Assembly: GCA_025201845.1 (NCBI GenBank)
Contig: MU604057.1
Span: 13,502-42,710 of the forward strand
Length of the DNA stretch: 29,209 bases
Source: Martensiomyces pterosporus
Taxonomy: Eukaryota > Kickxellomycota > Kickxellomycetes > Kickxellales > Kickxellaceae
Reading direction: 5' to 3'
Below, piece by piece: positions 8,853 to 17,056 of the stretch (position 1 is its first letter; each line of letters starts with the position of its first letter). A program made the position numbers and the translations under genes. The notes below the pieces were generated by a model that was not told the DNA's origin, made no database searches, and saw nothing but the letters and a program-made list of their open reading frames with translations.

Positions 8853-9321
8853 GTTGTCTCTGTCATTTTTTTTGCCCGTGGCTGGACTGAAAGGAGGCTG
8901 TGGTCTCAGGTGGCAAGCCCTGATTCCCCATGGTCCCTGTTCGTTGCTGTGTGCCATTGTTTCCAGCCTTGAGGTATACTGTTGAGGGATTGATGTTGGC
9001 CAGATGTTTATTAAAATGGGCATTGACAGGAGATACAGATATGCGTTTACTACTCAGAATTGGCAATTGTTTGTGGTGCGCTGCGCAGTAAGCAGGCACA
9101 TCTTCATGCCCCCTACCCTGCCCGTATCTCTACTTTTTGCAACAAAAAAGGTTATTCAAAGCATGTTGCTCTAGCTCCTAGTGCTGCATGCCTCGGTGCT
9201 GTCTGGTCCAAATAAATTGAGCTCAGAATCCACATTGGACGATCGACACTCGACACTCACTGTTTTTGTTTTTCGCACCTCAACATCTTCGCTGGACGGA
9301 ATACCCAAGTCGTGCTATACA
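8853..9321. other. Intergenic region upstream of the small secreted peptide
   Basis: About 470 bases without a recognisable gene. The distal part should carry the promoter of the peptide gene at 9322; AATAAATTG at 9211 is the only TATA-like stretch, about 110 bases before the start codon. The open frame that runs in from 9181 upstream of the peptide is not needed for it. Confidence 0.45.
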
Positions 9322-9510
9322 ATGCGCTTCATCTTCATTGCTGCCATCCTCGCCTGTGCTGTGTCTGCAGCACCCGCTCCTGTCCCCGCCGAGCACGCCC
9401 TATACGATGGCACTCTTGGTGGTGTGATCAAGACCGTCTCCGGAATTACTGAGGCAGTTGGCAAACTTGTCAACCAGCTCACCAACGACCTCGGCCAGGG
9501 ACCTCACTAG
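9322..9510 (+). CDS. Small secreted peptide, 62 residues, function unknown
   Basis: I do not recognise this protein. The ATG at 9322 was chosen because it starts a textbook signal peptide: MRF, a hydrophobic core (IFIAAILACAV), then SAAP with likely cleavage after Ala16 or Ala17. The mature part is about 45 residues: a Pro/Ala segment (APAPVPAEH), then one stretch that could form an amphipathic helix (about residues 33-57, rich in Gly, Val, Leu, Asn). There are no cysteines in the mature part and no dibasic sites. The upstream extension of the frame to 9181 has no signal-peptide character. Secreted peptides of this size in fungi can be wall components, surface-active peptides or effectors; nothing here decides between them. 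Confidence 0.7.
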   Translation: MRFIFIAAILACAVSAAPAPVPAEHALYDGTLGGVIKTVSGITEAVGKLVNQLTNDLGQGPH

Positions 9511-10321
9511 CCAGCTTTCAGTGCCAGCGGGAGGTTCAATACGTAGCTCCTGTTTTATCATAGCATTCGCATCTGTTGCTTTTACCTTTTGAATGGATCG
9601 CTCATAAATAGCTGTCTTTGGGTACATGGAGCTGGGTGTCATCGAGTCTGAGATCCGACGTATGGATGGAATCCCTAACCCACGATGTGTGCGTCTGTGG
9701 CCCAGAGGCACCCGTTTATCCTAGAATGAGGCTTTGGACGGCCACACGCTATCTATACTTCAGCACTGTTGTTCGCTGGGGAGGCTGAGCTTGGTCAAGA
9801 TAGCATATCGAAGCCACATTCTATGCACGCTGCTTTCCGTTTAGGGACGCATTGTCTGCTATATGGCGACTTTGCAGCATCGCTGCCTTTTCATACAAGC
9901 CACACAATGGGCTATATCCTTAGAATGAACAGCACGCTGCCAAGAGATAGTAATGGTCAATAGCAGCGCCGCCACATTTCTGTTTTCTCTCTGTTGCCAG
10001 AATGCGTGATGGTGGCCGCATGGCTGGCAGCAGGAGCCATTGTTCTAGACAGTATATTGCGTATGTTTACACTTTCCCGTTTCATGAAACAATATCCTCA
10101 AGGCCCCCTTGTGCCATTTGTGACCATTTTCTGTATGGCAGGTTGAAGTCAACGCAAAAGCAGTGTATAACTAGGACCTGCCAGAGTGCGTTGTCAGCCT
10201 TCAAGATCATTTGCACTCTGCTTCTTCAACATCCGCCCTATTTCCACACATACTTGGATACCTCCTCCCCCTCATACCCCTCCGCGCCTCCGCTCACGAC
10301 TATCTCTATAATCCCTTAACC
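9511..10321. other. Intergenic region upstream of the two-repeat secreted protein
   Basis: About 810 bases without a convincing gene. The last 70 bases before 10322 are a C/T-rich tract, typical of the leader of a well-expressed fungal gene, and contain TCTATAAT at about 10302-10311. Short frames at 9769 and 10002 have no codon bias. Confidence 0.5.
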
Positions 10322-11074
10322 ATGCGCACCTTTGCACTCATCGTCCTTGCTGCTGCTGCTGCTGCTGCTGCCCCAGTCTCCGTTAGACAGCTTCTTGTTG
10401 GCCAGCCCGACGGCGAGAGCAAGTCTGTCAACGGTCCCAGTGCCATAAGCAACCCCACGATCAATAATGGCGCATCGAAGGAAGGGTCTGTTAACACCTC
10501 TACTTCTCTTGATGGGGCCCTCATCTCAAACCCAATAGGCAATACTGTTGCCTCGGTTAACAAAAACATTGGCTTCCATGACAACACCGTGTCCAACGCC
10601 GAAATTAACGTTGTATCGGATGCCGAGGGGCTCACTGTTGTTGGCAACGGCAACCAGGTTTTCGACGACAGTCTCACCCCAGATGGAATTCTGCTCAAGC
10701 GTGGTGGCCCTGCCGATGCAAGCAGCGTCAATGCACCTGTCGCTGCCAACAACCCAATTGCCAACAGCGGCGCGCTTCAGGAGGGCTCTACAGATGCCAA
10801 CCTTTCGCTCGATGGCGCCTCTGTCGTCAACCCTATTGGAAACTCCTTGGCTCAGGTGAACGACAACACAGACATTGTGGGCAACAACATTATTGACCCA
10901 AACGCCAACGTAATCTCCGACAACAACGGTCCCGCGGTTGCCGGTAATGACAACGATATCACTTTCATCAACAATGAGGGCATGATCGTCAACTTGGACT
11001 CGGACTTCCTGGCACAGCAGCAAGCACAGCAGCTAGCCCTGATCGACCGCTTTGCTCACCACGGCCTCTTCTAA
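10322..11074 (+). CDS. Secreted Asn-rich protein with two 91-residue repeats
   Basis: An unrecognised 250-residue secreted protein. Residues 1-17 are a signal peptide with eight consecutive Ala. The rest is two gap-free tandem repeats: residues 35-125 and 135-225, about 40% identical by my hand alignment. Shared landmarks are SVNxP, a central SLDGA followed by NPIGN, and NVxSD followed by a GNxN motif. A dibasic Lys126-Arg127 followed by a Gly-Gly-Pro linker sits between them and could be a Kex2 site. The tail (226-250) has a Gln-rich helix (FLAQQQAQQLA) and ends HHGLF. The many Asn, Gly and Val residues in short alternating runs suggest beta-strand or beta-solenoid structure. No cysteines are present in the mature part. 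The in-frame ATG at 10211 upstream would bury the signal peptide, so 10322 is the better start. Confidence 0.85.
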   Translation: MRTFALIVLAAAAAAAAPVSVRQLLVGQPDGESKSVNGPSAISNPTINNGASKEGSVNTSTSLDGALISNPIGNTVASVNKNIGFHDNTVSNAEINVVSDAEGLTVVGNGNQVFDDSLTPDGILLKRGGPADASSVNAPVAANNPIANSGALQEGSTDANLSLDGASVVNPIGNSLAQVNDNTDIVGNNIIDPNANVISDNNGPAVAGNDNDITFINNEGMIVNLDSDFLAQQQAQQLALIDRFAHHGLF

Positions 11075-11140
11075 ACCAGACACAGCCAGATACAACTGGG
11101 TGTGCTGGCACGGGTTCACTTTGCATTTGCTGGTCACACA

Positions 11141-11146
11141 AATAAA
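11141..11146 (+). promoter_or_regulatory. Polyadenylation signal AATAAA
   Basis: AATAAA lies 67 bases after the stop codon of the two-repeat secreted protein, in the 149-base convergent spacer before the phosphorylase stop. Confidence 0.5.
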
Positions 11147-11223
11147 TGCTCAAAAGACAATGGATTGAGCGCAAACCCAAGACTGTATATGATAGATACC
11201 TATTGCATAGAACGGGACGCTTG

Positions 11224-12111
11224 TCAAAAGCTAGCTACTTTTGCAGAGTCTGAGGGGTACCCAACATTAGTGAGGATGTTGAGAACACCAGCTGCGTTTA
11301 CAAGCTCTAGCTCATCTTTTGTCTTGCAGAGTAGCAGACCAGCAAACCCAAGCGAGTTGATTCCAATGCCTTGCCACGCACTCTGTCTTCTGGGAAACAG
11401 CATAAGCGCTGACGGTGTCAGAATCATGTTGTATGAGGCATCCTTGGAATACACCCTAGTCAGTTCATTCAGTGCCTCCGAATATGCTGCCAGTAGCGAG
11501 GAGGGTGTCTGAGACGCCTTATTGAGACGGACACCGACATGAGAGAACGGCAGCCTTGCCGATGTATGCACTTTCCCATGCGGTGGCTCAGACATTAGCC
11601 ACAGGTCGATGGTTGGTGGGTTGTCGATGTTGCTTGGCATAGGCAGAACCTGCAGGTGCTTGTGTGGCTGACTCGCCCCCGACTCCTCGCCCGAGTTGTA
11701 AAACACAATTTGACGATGGGACAGGCTGCTCGTGGTGTCGCATACTGCTACAAAATCCTGCTCTGTAAGCGGCTCTCCTTGCTGTGCAAACTCTGCTGTA
11801 GTGATGAGCAGGTGGTTGGGAACGATGCAGTACTTGTTCAGCAAAAGCTGGTGTGTTGATCCTAGGCTCTTGACGTGCAGTCTCTCATCAAAGGGCAGAA
11901 ATGGGTTGACAAACCCCTTTGACATCTGCTTTTCTTTTGGCTTGCTGCTTGGCTTCTTGGCCAGCGCTGGCACATATCTGATCTCGAAACTCACGCCTTG
12001 TTCTCTATGCCGTATGATGTCTGACTCGGTAAACAAAAGCGCCCCTTGAGCGACAGCACTGGCGAAGCGCTCGCGCACCAGGTTATCCAGATTGGTTGGC
12101 ATAGTAGGCAT
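11224..12111 (-). CDS. APA2: Ap4A phosphorylase / ATP adenylyltransferase (APA1/APA2 family)
   Basis: An HIT-superfamily nucleotidyltransferase that splits diadenosine tetraphosphate with phosphate to ADP and ATP. The chosen start gives 295 residues beginning MPTMPTNLDNLVRERF, like family N-termini. The active-site signature is SGASQPHKHLQVLP (about residues 143-156, counting from the chosen start), with the HxHxQ motif whose second His is the catalytic nucleophile by family knowledge. Other family features are NPFLPFDERLHV, the LLLNKYCIVPNHLLITT core strand, and FNMIL-like YNMILT near the C-terminus. A start at 12216 in the same frame adds 35 hydrophobic residues encoded by a T-rich stretch; this may be leader rather than protein. 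No intron. It converges on the two-repeat secreted gene. Confidence 0.9.
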   Translation of the reverse strand: MPTMPTNLDNLVRERFASAVAQGALLFTESDIIRHREQGVSFEIRYVPALAKKPSSKPKEKQMSKGFVNPFLPFDERLHVKSLGSTHQLLLNKYCIVPNHLLITTAEFAQQGEPLTEQDFVAVCDTTSSLSHRQIVFYNSGEESGASQPHKHLQVLPMPSNIDNPPTIDLWLMSEPPHGKVHTSARLPFSHVGVRLNKASQTPSSLLAAYSEALNELTRVYSKDASYNMILTPSALMLFPRRQSAWQGIGINSLGFAGLLLCKTKDELELVNAAGVLNILTNVGYPSDSAKVASF

Positions 12112-12290
12112 TGCTCGCAGAGATGGAGGTGACACGCCACCCCTCACTAGAAGCAGCACCAAAGAAGAGAAAGAAAAGTATCTAAAAAAAAAAGCTGCAC
12201 TGAGAAACGCCTTCATTTTGCGTCAACATGTTTAAGGCGTGCATATACAGCCGAGTATATTTAAGGGGAGTGTCATGTGAAACCTGTGGC

Positions 12291-13358
12291 TTAGAAGTCG
12301 AGTGTCCGACCTTCAGCACTGCTCTGCTTGGCCAGCTCAATGATGCGGATCACGTTTGCTGCCTGTTCAGGGGTAACAGCAAGCCCAGACTCGCCCCGGA
12401 TAGCGGCAGCCACGTTGTCATAGTAGGCTGAGTAAGTGCCGTCGGCCGTAGTGACAGCTCCACGAATATGGATGCCAGGGAGTGCCTCTGAGTCTAGCGT
12501 GCCAAAACTCTCTGGCTTGTCCTTGCCATACGACGAGTCGAGCGGCGTGATCCCCTCCTTGAGCTGGCCCTCCTGCACATCCAGGTCGTATTTAGTGAAC
12601 GTACCGCGGGTGCCAAGAACAGTAAAGCGAGCAGGCTTGTTGCGCACCAGCATGCCGGCACGGCACACGGCCTTGAAGTTCTTGGATGGGTAGTCCAGAA
12701 CAACCAGGAAGGTGTCGTCAGGCGCGCCTGCGATCAGACGCTCGTTGCGTACAATTCCAGTGACCTTCTCAGGGACACCGTACAGGTCGACGATCTGATC
12801 AAACAAGTGGGCGCCCAAATCATACAGCACGCCGCTGCCTGGGAACTCAGCCACCTCGCGCCAGGCATTCTCCTTCTTGAAACTGCGGAACCGGTCAAAG
12901 CGGCTCTCGATCTCGACAACGTCGCCAAGTGCGCCCTCACTCAAGAGCTTCTTGACAGTCAGGAAGTCGCCATCCCAGCGGCGGTTCTGGAATACGCTGA
13001 GGACTCTTCCTGTTTCTTGTGCAGTCTTGGCCAGCTCACGAACTTCAGCCTCCGTGACAGCGAATGGCTTCTCGACGACACAGTTCTTCCCTGCTTGCAG
13101 GATCTTCTTTGCGTAAGGAACATGTGTGTCGTTGGGAGTGGTGACGACGACAAGCTCGATTTCAGGGATGGAAATGAGCTCGTCAATGCTCTTGACTACG
13201 CGCACACGAGGGTACTTGTCCTGGCTCTTGGCTCCGTGACGCTCAACAACAGCAACCAGCTCGTAGTTGTTGTTAGAGCAAAGCAGAGGACAATGGAACA
13301 CGCGAGCCGACATGCCAAAGCCAACGACTCCGACCTTGATGGGGTTAGTTCCTGCCAT
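12291..13358 (-). CDS. Gfo/Idh/MocA family NAD(P)-dependent oxidoreductase
   Basis: A 355-residue cytosolic dehydrogenase. The N-terminal Rossmann fold starts KVGVVGFGMSARVFH (residues 8-22) with the Gly-rich nucleotide-binding loop. It continues with VVTTPNDTHV (71-80) and the family signature EKP at 96-98, whose Lys is usual at the active site. The C-terminal half carries YDLGAHLFDQ (179-188) with the expected Asp/His pair, then the family's mixed beta sheet. The full length is normal for the family, and no intron is needed. Family members act on sugars, inositols, biliverdin or dihydrodiols; the substrate cannot be told from the sequence. The N-terminal GFGMSARVFH pattern is common in fungal yeast-YMR315W-unlike, bacterial YdgJ-like members, an impression I could not test. 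It shares a divergent promoter region with the coiled-coil gene. Confidence 0.92.
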   Translation of the reverse strand: MAGTNPIKVGVVGFGMSARVFHCPLLCSNNNYELVAVVERHGAKSQDKYPRVRVVKSIDELISIPEIELVVVTTPNDTHVPYAKKILQAGKNCVVEKPFAVTEAEVRELAKTAQETGRVLSVFQNRRWDGDFLTVKKLLSEGALGDVVEIESRFDRFRSFKKENAWREVAEFPGSGVLYDLGAHLFDQIVDLYGVPEKVTGIVRNERLIAGAPDDTFLVVLDYPSKNFKAVCRAGMLVRNKPARFTVLGTRGTFTKYDLDVQEGQLKEGITPLDSSYGKDKPESFGTLDSEALPGIHIRGAVTTADGTYSAYYDNVAAAIRGESGLAVTPEQAANVIRIIELAKQSSAEGRTLDF

Positions 13359-14645
13359 TTTTTAAAAAGTGGATTAGTGGTCTGCTCTTGTTGATACTCG
13401 CGCGAAGAAACAGTAAAGCAGCGGAAGTAGCCTTGAGTGTGGAAATCAAGTGTATAGAAACAGAGGCAAACGGATGCAACCCGGACTGCCCTGCGGTTTT
13501 ATGTTTGTTCGCCCCCCACTCCTACTCCCGCTGTCGGTAGATCTGACAAAATGTCGGAACGGAGAACGGAGAACGAAGAGCCGTCTGAAGGCGTCGTGTG
13601 ATGCCACGTGTAGCTGTAAATTGCCGCAGGTCGCATTAGTAATATCGCCTCCGCGATAGCGACATAGTAGAATGCAAAAATAAAGTGCCAGCTCATTTCT
13701 GGCAAGGTGCACAAGCAATTTGTATGGCCCATGGGGCAACCCCCCAACAAGAAGCCAGCCGGGGAATACCCAGAGCCAATGTGCGACGCTGCTGCGGTCT
13801 GTGATTATTTGGAGGCAGTCAGGATCAAGTGAGTGGCCGTGGAGTGAGCTGTATTAGAATCGATTTGGTATTTTGTGCTGGCGGATACCAGAGAGCAGTA
13901 CTATGCTCTAGTTAAGGAGCCACGATAATATAGGTAACGGATCAGCCCAGGCTATGTCTGCTGTGTTGCCGTGCAGGGCGTTATATCCAAAAGCAAGGAA
14001 ACCTGCGCACTCCTTTCCTCTTCCCTTTTGCCAGTCTTGATGAGCATACATGTCGGCCGTGGAATGTCCTGGGAACAGCGCTGGCGGCTTCAAGCCCAAA
14101 GGCTGCAGCTGTTTTTCTCATGGCGCCTCTTCATATAGCTTTCGTGCTCTTAGTGCCAGCTCGTGCTTTGGTACCTGAGCACAAGGAATATCACAGATGT
14201 GCGCAAGGGGGATGAGGGGAAAAGGTGGTCGCTGCGATTGGGAGCCCGGCGCCACATCTGCATGCATGGCAGACCCGGCCAATGAAATTCACCGAGGGCA
14301 ATTAGAAAACAGCAAGCAGCTGCAACATGCGACATCATTTCGCAACCGTACCTGCTTATGCCCTTGTGGTTGAATCGTCATCCTTCTTTCCCTTCTCTCC
14401 TCTTTCCACCTTCAATAGCCACCCTTTCGCTTATTATTATTATTATTTGCTTGTGCCTCTCTTCTGAAAACACACTAACTGCACTTCTCTGCCACCTATA
14501 CCAGGGCCTTCAGCCCTACTTATTCCTCTTTCCATCCACGCTGCTGTGTTCAGAAAAGGTGAATTTCGACCTGGTGCCCTGCCTGCCTTTCAATTCAAAC
14601 CCACTGGGCGAACATTTCGATTATCAGTCTACGTTGGCCTATTAA
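13359..14645. other. Divergent promoter region
   Basis: About 1.29 kb between two genes that read away from each other. A CACGTG palindrome lies at 13605-13610, a GGAGAAC unit is directly repeated near 13561-13575, and a TTA microsatellite runs 14431-14447. The last 200 bases before the coiled-coil gene are C/T-rich. Short open frames here show no codon bias and are not called. Confidence 0.5.
14431..14447. repeat. TTA trinucleotide microsatellite
   Basis: About five and a half copies of TTA lie in the leader region roughly 200 bases upstream of the coiled-coil gene. Such tracts vary in length between strains. Confidence 0.8.
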
Positions 14646-16870
14646 ATGAGTGAGCCGCAACAGCTGGAAGTTCAGCTAGCCCAAAGGCTCGACTTGGAGC
14701 GCGCCAGGGCCAGAAGACTCGAGACAGAAAATTCAAAACTTCACGCACAAATTCAGTCGTTACTCGGCAGCCGTGGTGCTCCGCAGGCGCCTTCGTCGTC
14801 CTCGTACAGCCGAGGAGCTGGCAGCAAGGTAGGGAAACACTGCAATTATGTTATTGAGCCATGCCCCCCACCACCGTCGTTGCCATACGACAAGCCCATC
14901 AATGACGTATCACAGCCTCCTTGGCAGAGGGGCAATATCCACAGGAGAAGAATGGCCTTGGGCGAGCCCACAAAAGGGCACGCCAGCTGATTGTGTGCCA
15001 GCCACCGTCACTCACTCTACCTCTCAGCACCTCTCGCTCCTCCAGAGGCAGCAGGCACCCAAGAAAAAAGCCACGGGCAGCAGCAGCAGCAGCAACAATG
15101 GCAATAACAAATGGGTCTGCTACTACCGACTAGCCAGCCTGTCTACTGATGCATGGAATGTCTCCCATTTCACCGTTCTTGCTACGCTTTCTCTCACTGA
15201 GGCAACCGCCAATTTCTTGCTGCTGTCCCACTCCGTTTTTTGTCCTTGTGGGCTTGTCTGCACTTACCGAACAATGCCTGGAATCCAAAAGCGCTACTTA
15301 GGGCGACGACAATGATTTCGACAGAGAGACAATCGAGGGCAGCGAAGTGAGGCGCACAAGCAGCGTCGAGAGTGACTTTGCACAAGCTGCTACTATCCCT
15401 GCAAGATCTGCCAAACTGACCAGAGCCGACAGCCGCAGCAGGCCAAAGTCCCACAGCCGCCACTCTGCAAAATTCGTCGCGTCTGTTCCACAGCAGCACC
15501 AGCACCAGCACCAGCACCAGCACCAGCCGCAGCAAGCTGGCACAGCTGTTCCAGTGTCTGCCTCTGCAGCAGCAGCAGCTGCAGCAGCAGTTCCTGGAAG
15601 CAGCAGTAGCGAGGCAACCATCGTGGAGCTGCAGCAGCGGCTGGAGACGATGGCCAGGGAGAAGGTCTCGCTGGAGAGCGCGATAGAGCAGGAGCAAGAG
15701 CGCATGTTTAACCAGGGAAGGCGGCTGAGCGGAAGCATCAGTCCTACCNNNNNNNNNNAAAGCGCTACTTAGGGCGACGACAATGATTTCGACAGAGAGA
15801 CAATCGAGGGCAGCGAAGTGAGGCGCACAAGCAGCGTCGAGAGTGACTTTGCACAAGCTGCTACTATCCCTGCAAGATCTGCCAAACTGACCAGAGCCGA
15901 CAGCCGCAGCAGGCCAAAGTCCCACAGCCGCCACTCTGCAAAATTCGTCGCGTCTGTTCCACAGCAGCACCAGCACCAGCACCAGCACCAGCACCAGCCG
16001 CAGCAAGCTGGCACAGCTGTTCCAGTGTCTGCCTCTGCAGCAGCAGCAGCTGCAGCAGCAGTTCCTGGAAGCAGCAGTAGCGAGGCAACCATCGTGGAGC
16101 TGCAGCAGCGGCTGGAGACGATGGCCAGGGAGAAGGTCTCGCTGGAGAGCGCGATAGAGCAGGAGCAAGAGCGCATGTTTAACCAGGGAAGGCGGCTGAG
16201 CGGAAGCATCAGTCCTACCCCATTTATGCCTATAGGTGTGGGTCTTGGAGGCGGCGCGGTATCCCCCAGATGGCCCAACTCTCACTCGCGGTCCTCCTCA
16301 GTCTCGTCATTTGGCGGAGCCAGCGTCAGCTCTGTGGGCATCACAGAGTCGCTCAAAGCCGATATAAACTCGCTCCGCCTCAAACTTGCCGATGCAGAGC
16401 GCGAGCTGGTGTCTTGCTACCATCAGAGCCAAATCTACAAGAAGGAGCTGGTGTCCTTGCGCCAAAGACTGGGCATGAACGTGGACGATCTCTACTTGGA
16501 CGACCCAGTGCCCAGCACTTTGAAGACCTCGTCGCTCGCAGAGTCTGGTGCAAGACCGCGCCGCTCGCAGTCAGTTAGCTCAGGGGTCAGCAGCACGGGA
16601 AGCACGCCGTCGCTGGCACGCAGGGGATCTGGCCACCAGCACGAGTATTTCTCCATGCTGCCGTCAACCGCCACAATCGCTACTCCAAGGAGAAGCACAC
16701 AGAGGCCGCGCAGTGTCTTGCTATCTCCACGCCGCTCGATGGAGGACCACCAAGGTGCTGGAAACCCGGCCGCTGGCTTCACTGCTGCCGAGCAGGCGTC
16801 GCTTTTCTCATTCAAACCTGGCGCACCCCACCACAGCTCCCACCGCGCCGCTACTCGGGCTATCAAGTAG
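14646..16870 (+). CDS. Coiled-coil protein, possibly CCDC6/DUF2046 family; model broken by gap
   Basis: Best model: exon 1 at 14646-14828 (61 codons, ends AAG|GTAGGG), a 3' splice site ACTTAG|GGC, then 15773-16870, giving about 426 residues. The intervening 461 bases before the Ns (from 15288) duplicate the sequence after them and should be counted once. Exon 1 is a charged coiled coil (LEVQLAQRLDLERARARRLE). The main exon has an acidic start, a His-Gln alternating run (about residues 126-138), a poly-Ala run, a second coiled coil (LQQRLETMAREKVSLE, then EQEQERMF), a third (LRLKLADAERELVSC) ending RQRLGMNVDDLYLD, and a Ser/Arg-rich tail. The EKVSLE...EQEQE pattern resembles CCDC6. A middle exon (for example 15028-15114) is possible. 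Function is not inferable; a scaffold role is a guess. AATAAA lies 122 bases after the stop. Confidence 0.6.
15288..15748. repeat. Copy A of a 461-bp duplication beside the gap
   Basis: Each base equals the base 471 positions later (15759-16219), including the CAC-CAG microsatellite. The copy ends exactly at the first N. This is what an unmerged overlap of two contigs looks like, so one copy is almost certainly artificial. Confidence 0.95.
15749..15758. other. Assembly gap of 10 N
   Basis: Ten ambiguous bases inside the coiled-coil gene. The identical 461-base flanks indicate the true gap length is negative: the two contig ends overlap. Confidence 0.98.
15759..16219. repeat. Copy B of the 461-bp duplication beside the gap
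   Basis: Identical to 15288-15748 and starts exactly after the last N. Unlike copy A it runs on into the rest of the open reading frame (to 16870), whereas copy A runs back into the intron and exon 1. Joining the two at the overlap restores one continuous gene. Confidence 0.95.
15964..16002. repeat. CAC-CAG coding microsatellite
   Basis: A six-base CAGCAC unit is repeated about six times and encodes alternating Gln and His. The same tract occurs in copy A at about 15493-15531. Repeats like this may have stopped the assembler nearby. Confidence 0.85.
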
Positions 16871-16991
16871 GCACAGCGCCTGCTCTTCTACTTGGCAATA
16901 TCCTTTGCAATGTCGATACTATTTCTCTATGTCATCCTTCCCACGGCCTTTCACACTCGCTCATGCTGCTCATCCACACGAATGGCTGGAA

Positions 16992-17001
16992 AATAAATAA
17001 A
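16992..17001 (+). promoter_or_regulatory. Overlapping AATAAA polyadenylation signals
   Basis: Two overlapping AATAAA hexamers lie about 122 bases after the stop codon of the coiled-coil gene, within the 186-base convergent spacer before the Mediator gene stop. Confidence 0.5.
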
Positions 17002-17056
17002 TAACCAAACAAAGCTGCCAAAGCACGAGTGCTGCGCCACTGCCAGGTGCATGCGC

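Noticed and set aside
12219..12231. A 13-base match (TGCGTCAACATGT) to bases 5-17 of the terminal repeat
   Set aside because: Matches of 13 bases are expected by chance in a window of this size, and the flanks do not match.
15028..15114. A middle exon of the coiled-coil gene (Ser/Asn-rich, 29 codons)
   Set aside because: It is in phase and follows a good pyrimidine tract and CAG, but its donor GTCTGC is poor; left as a possibility rather than called.
15288..16219. Reading the 461-bp duplication as a biological tandem duplication of a domain
   Set aside because: Complete identity, ends that coincide with the Ns, and the way each copy continues to one side only fit an assembly overlap better.
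15194..16285. A 363-codon minus-strand frame across the N gap
   Set aside because: It is antisense to the coiled-coil gene, includes the Ns and exists only because of the artificial duplication.
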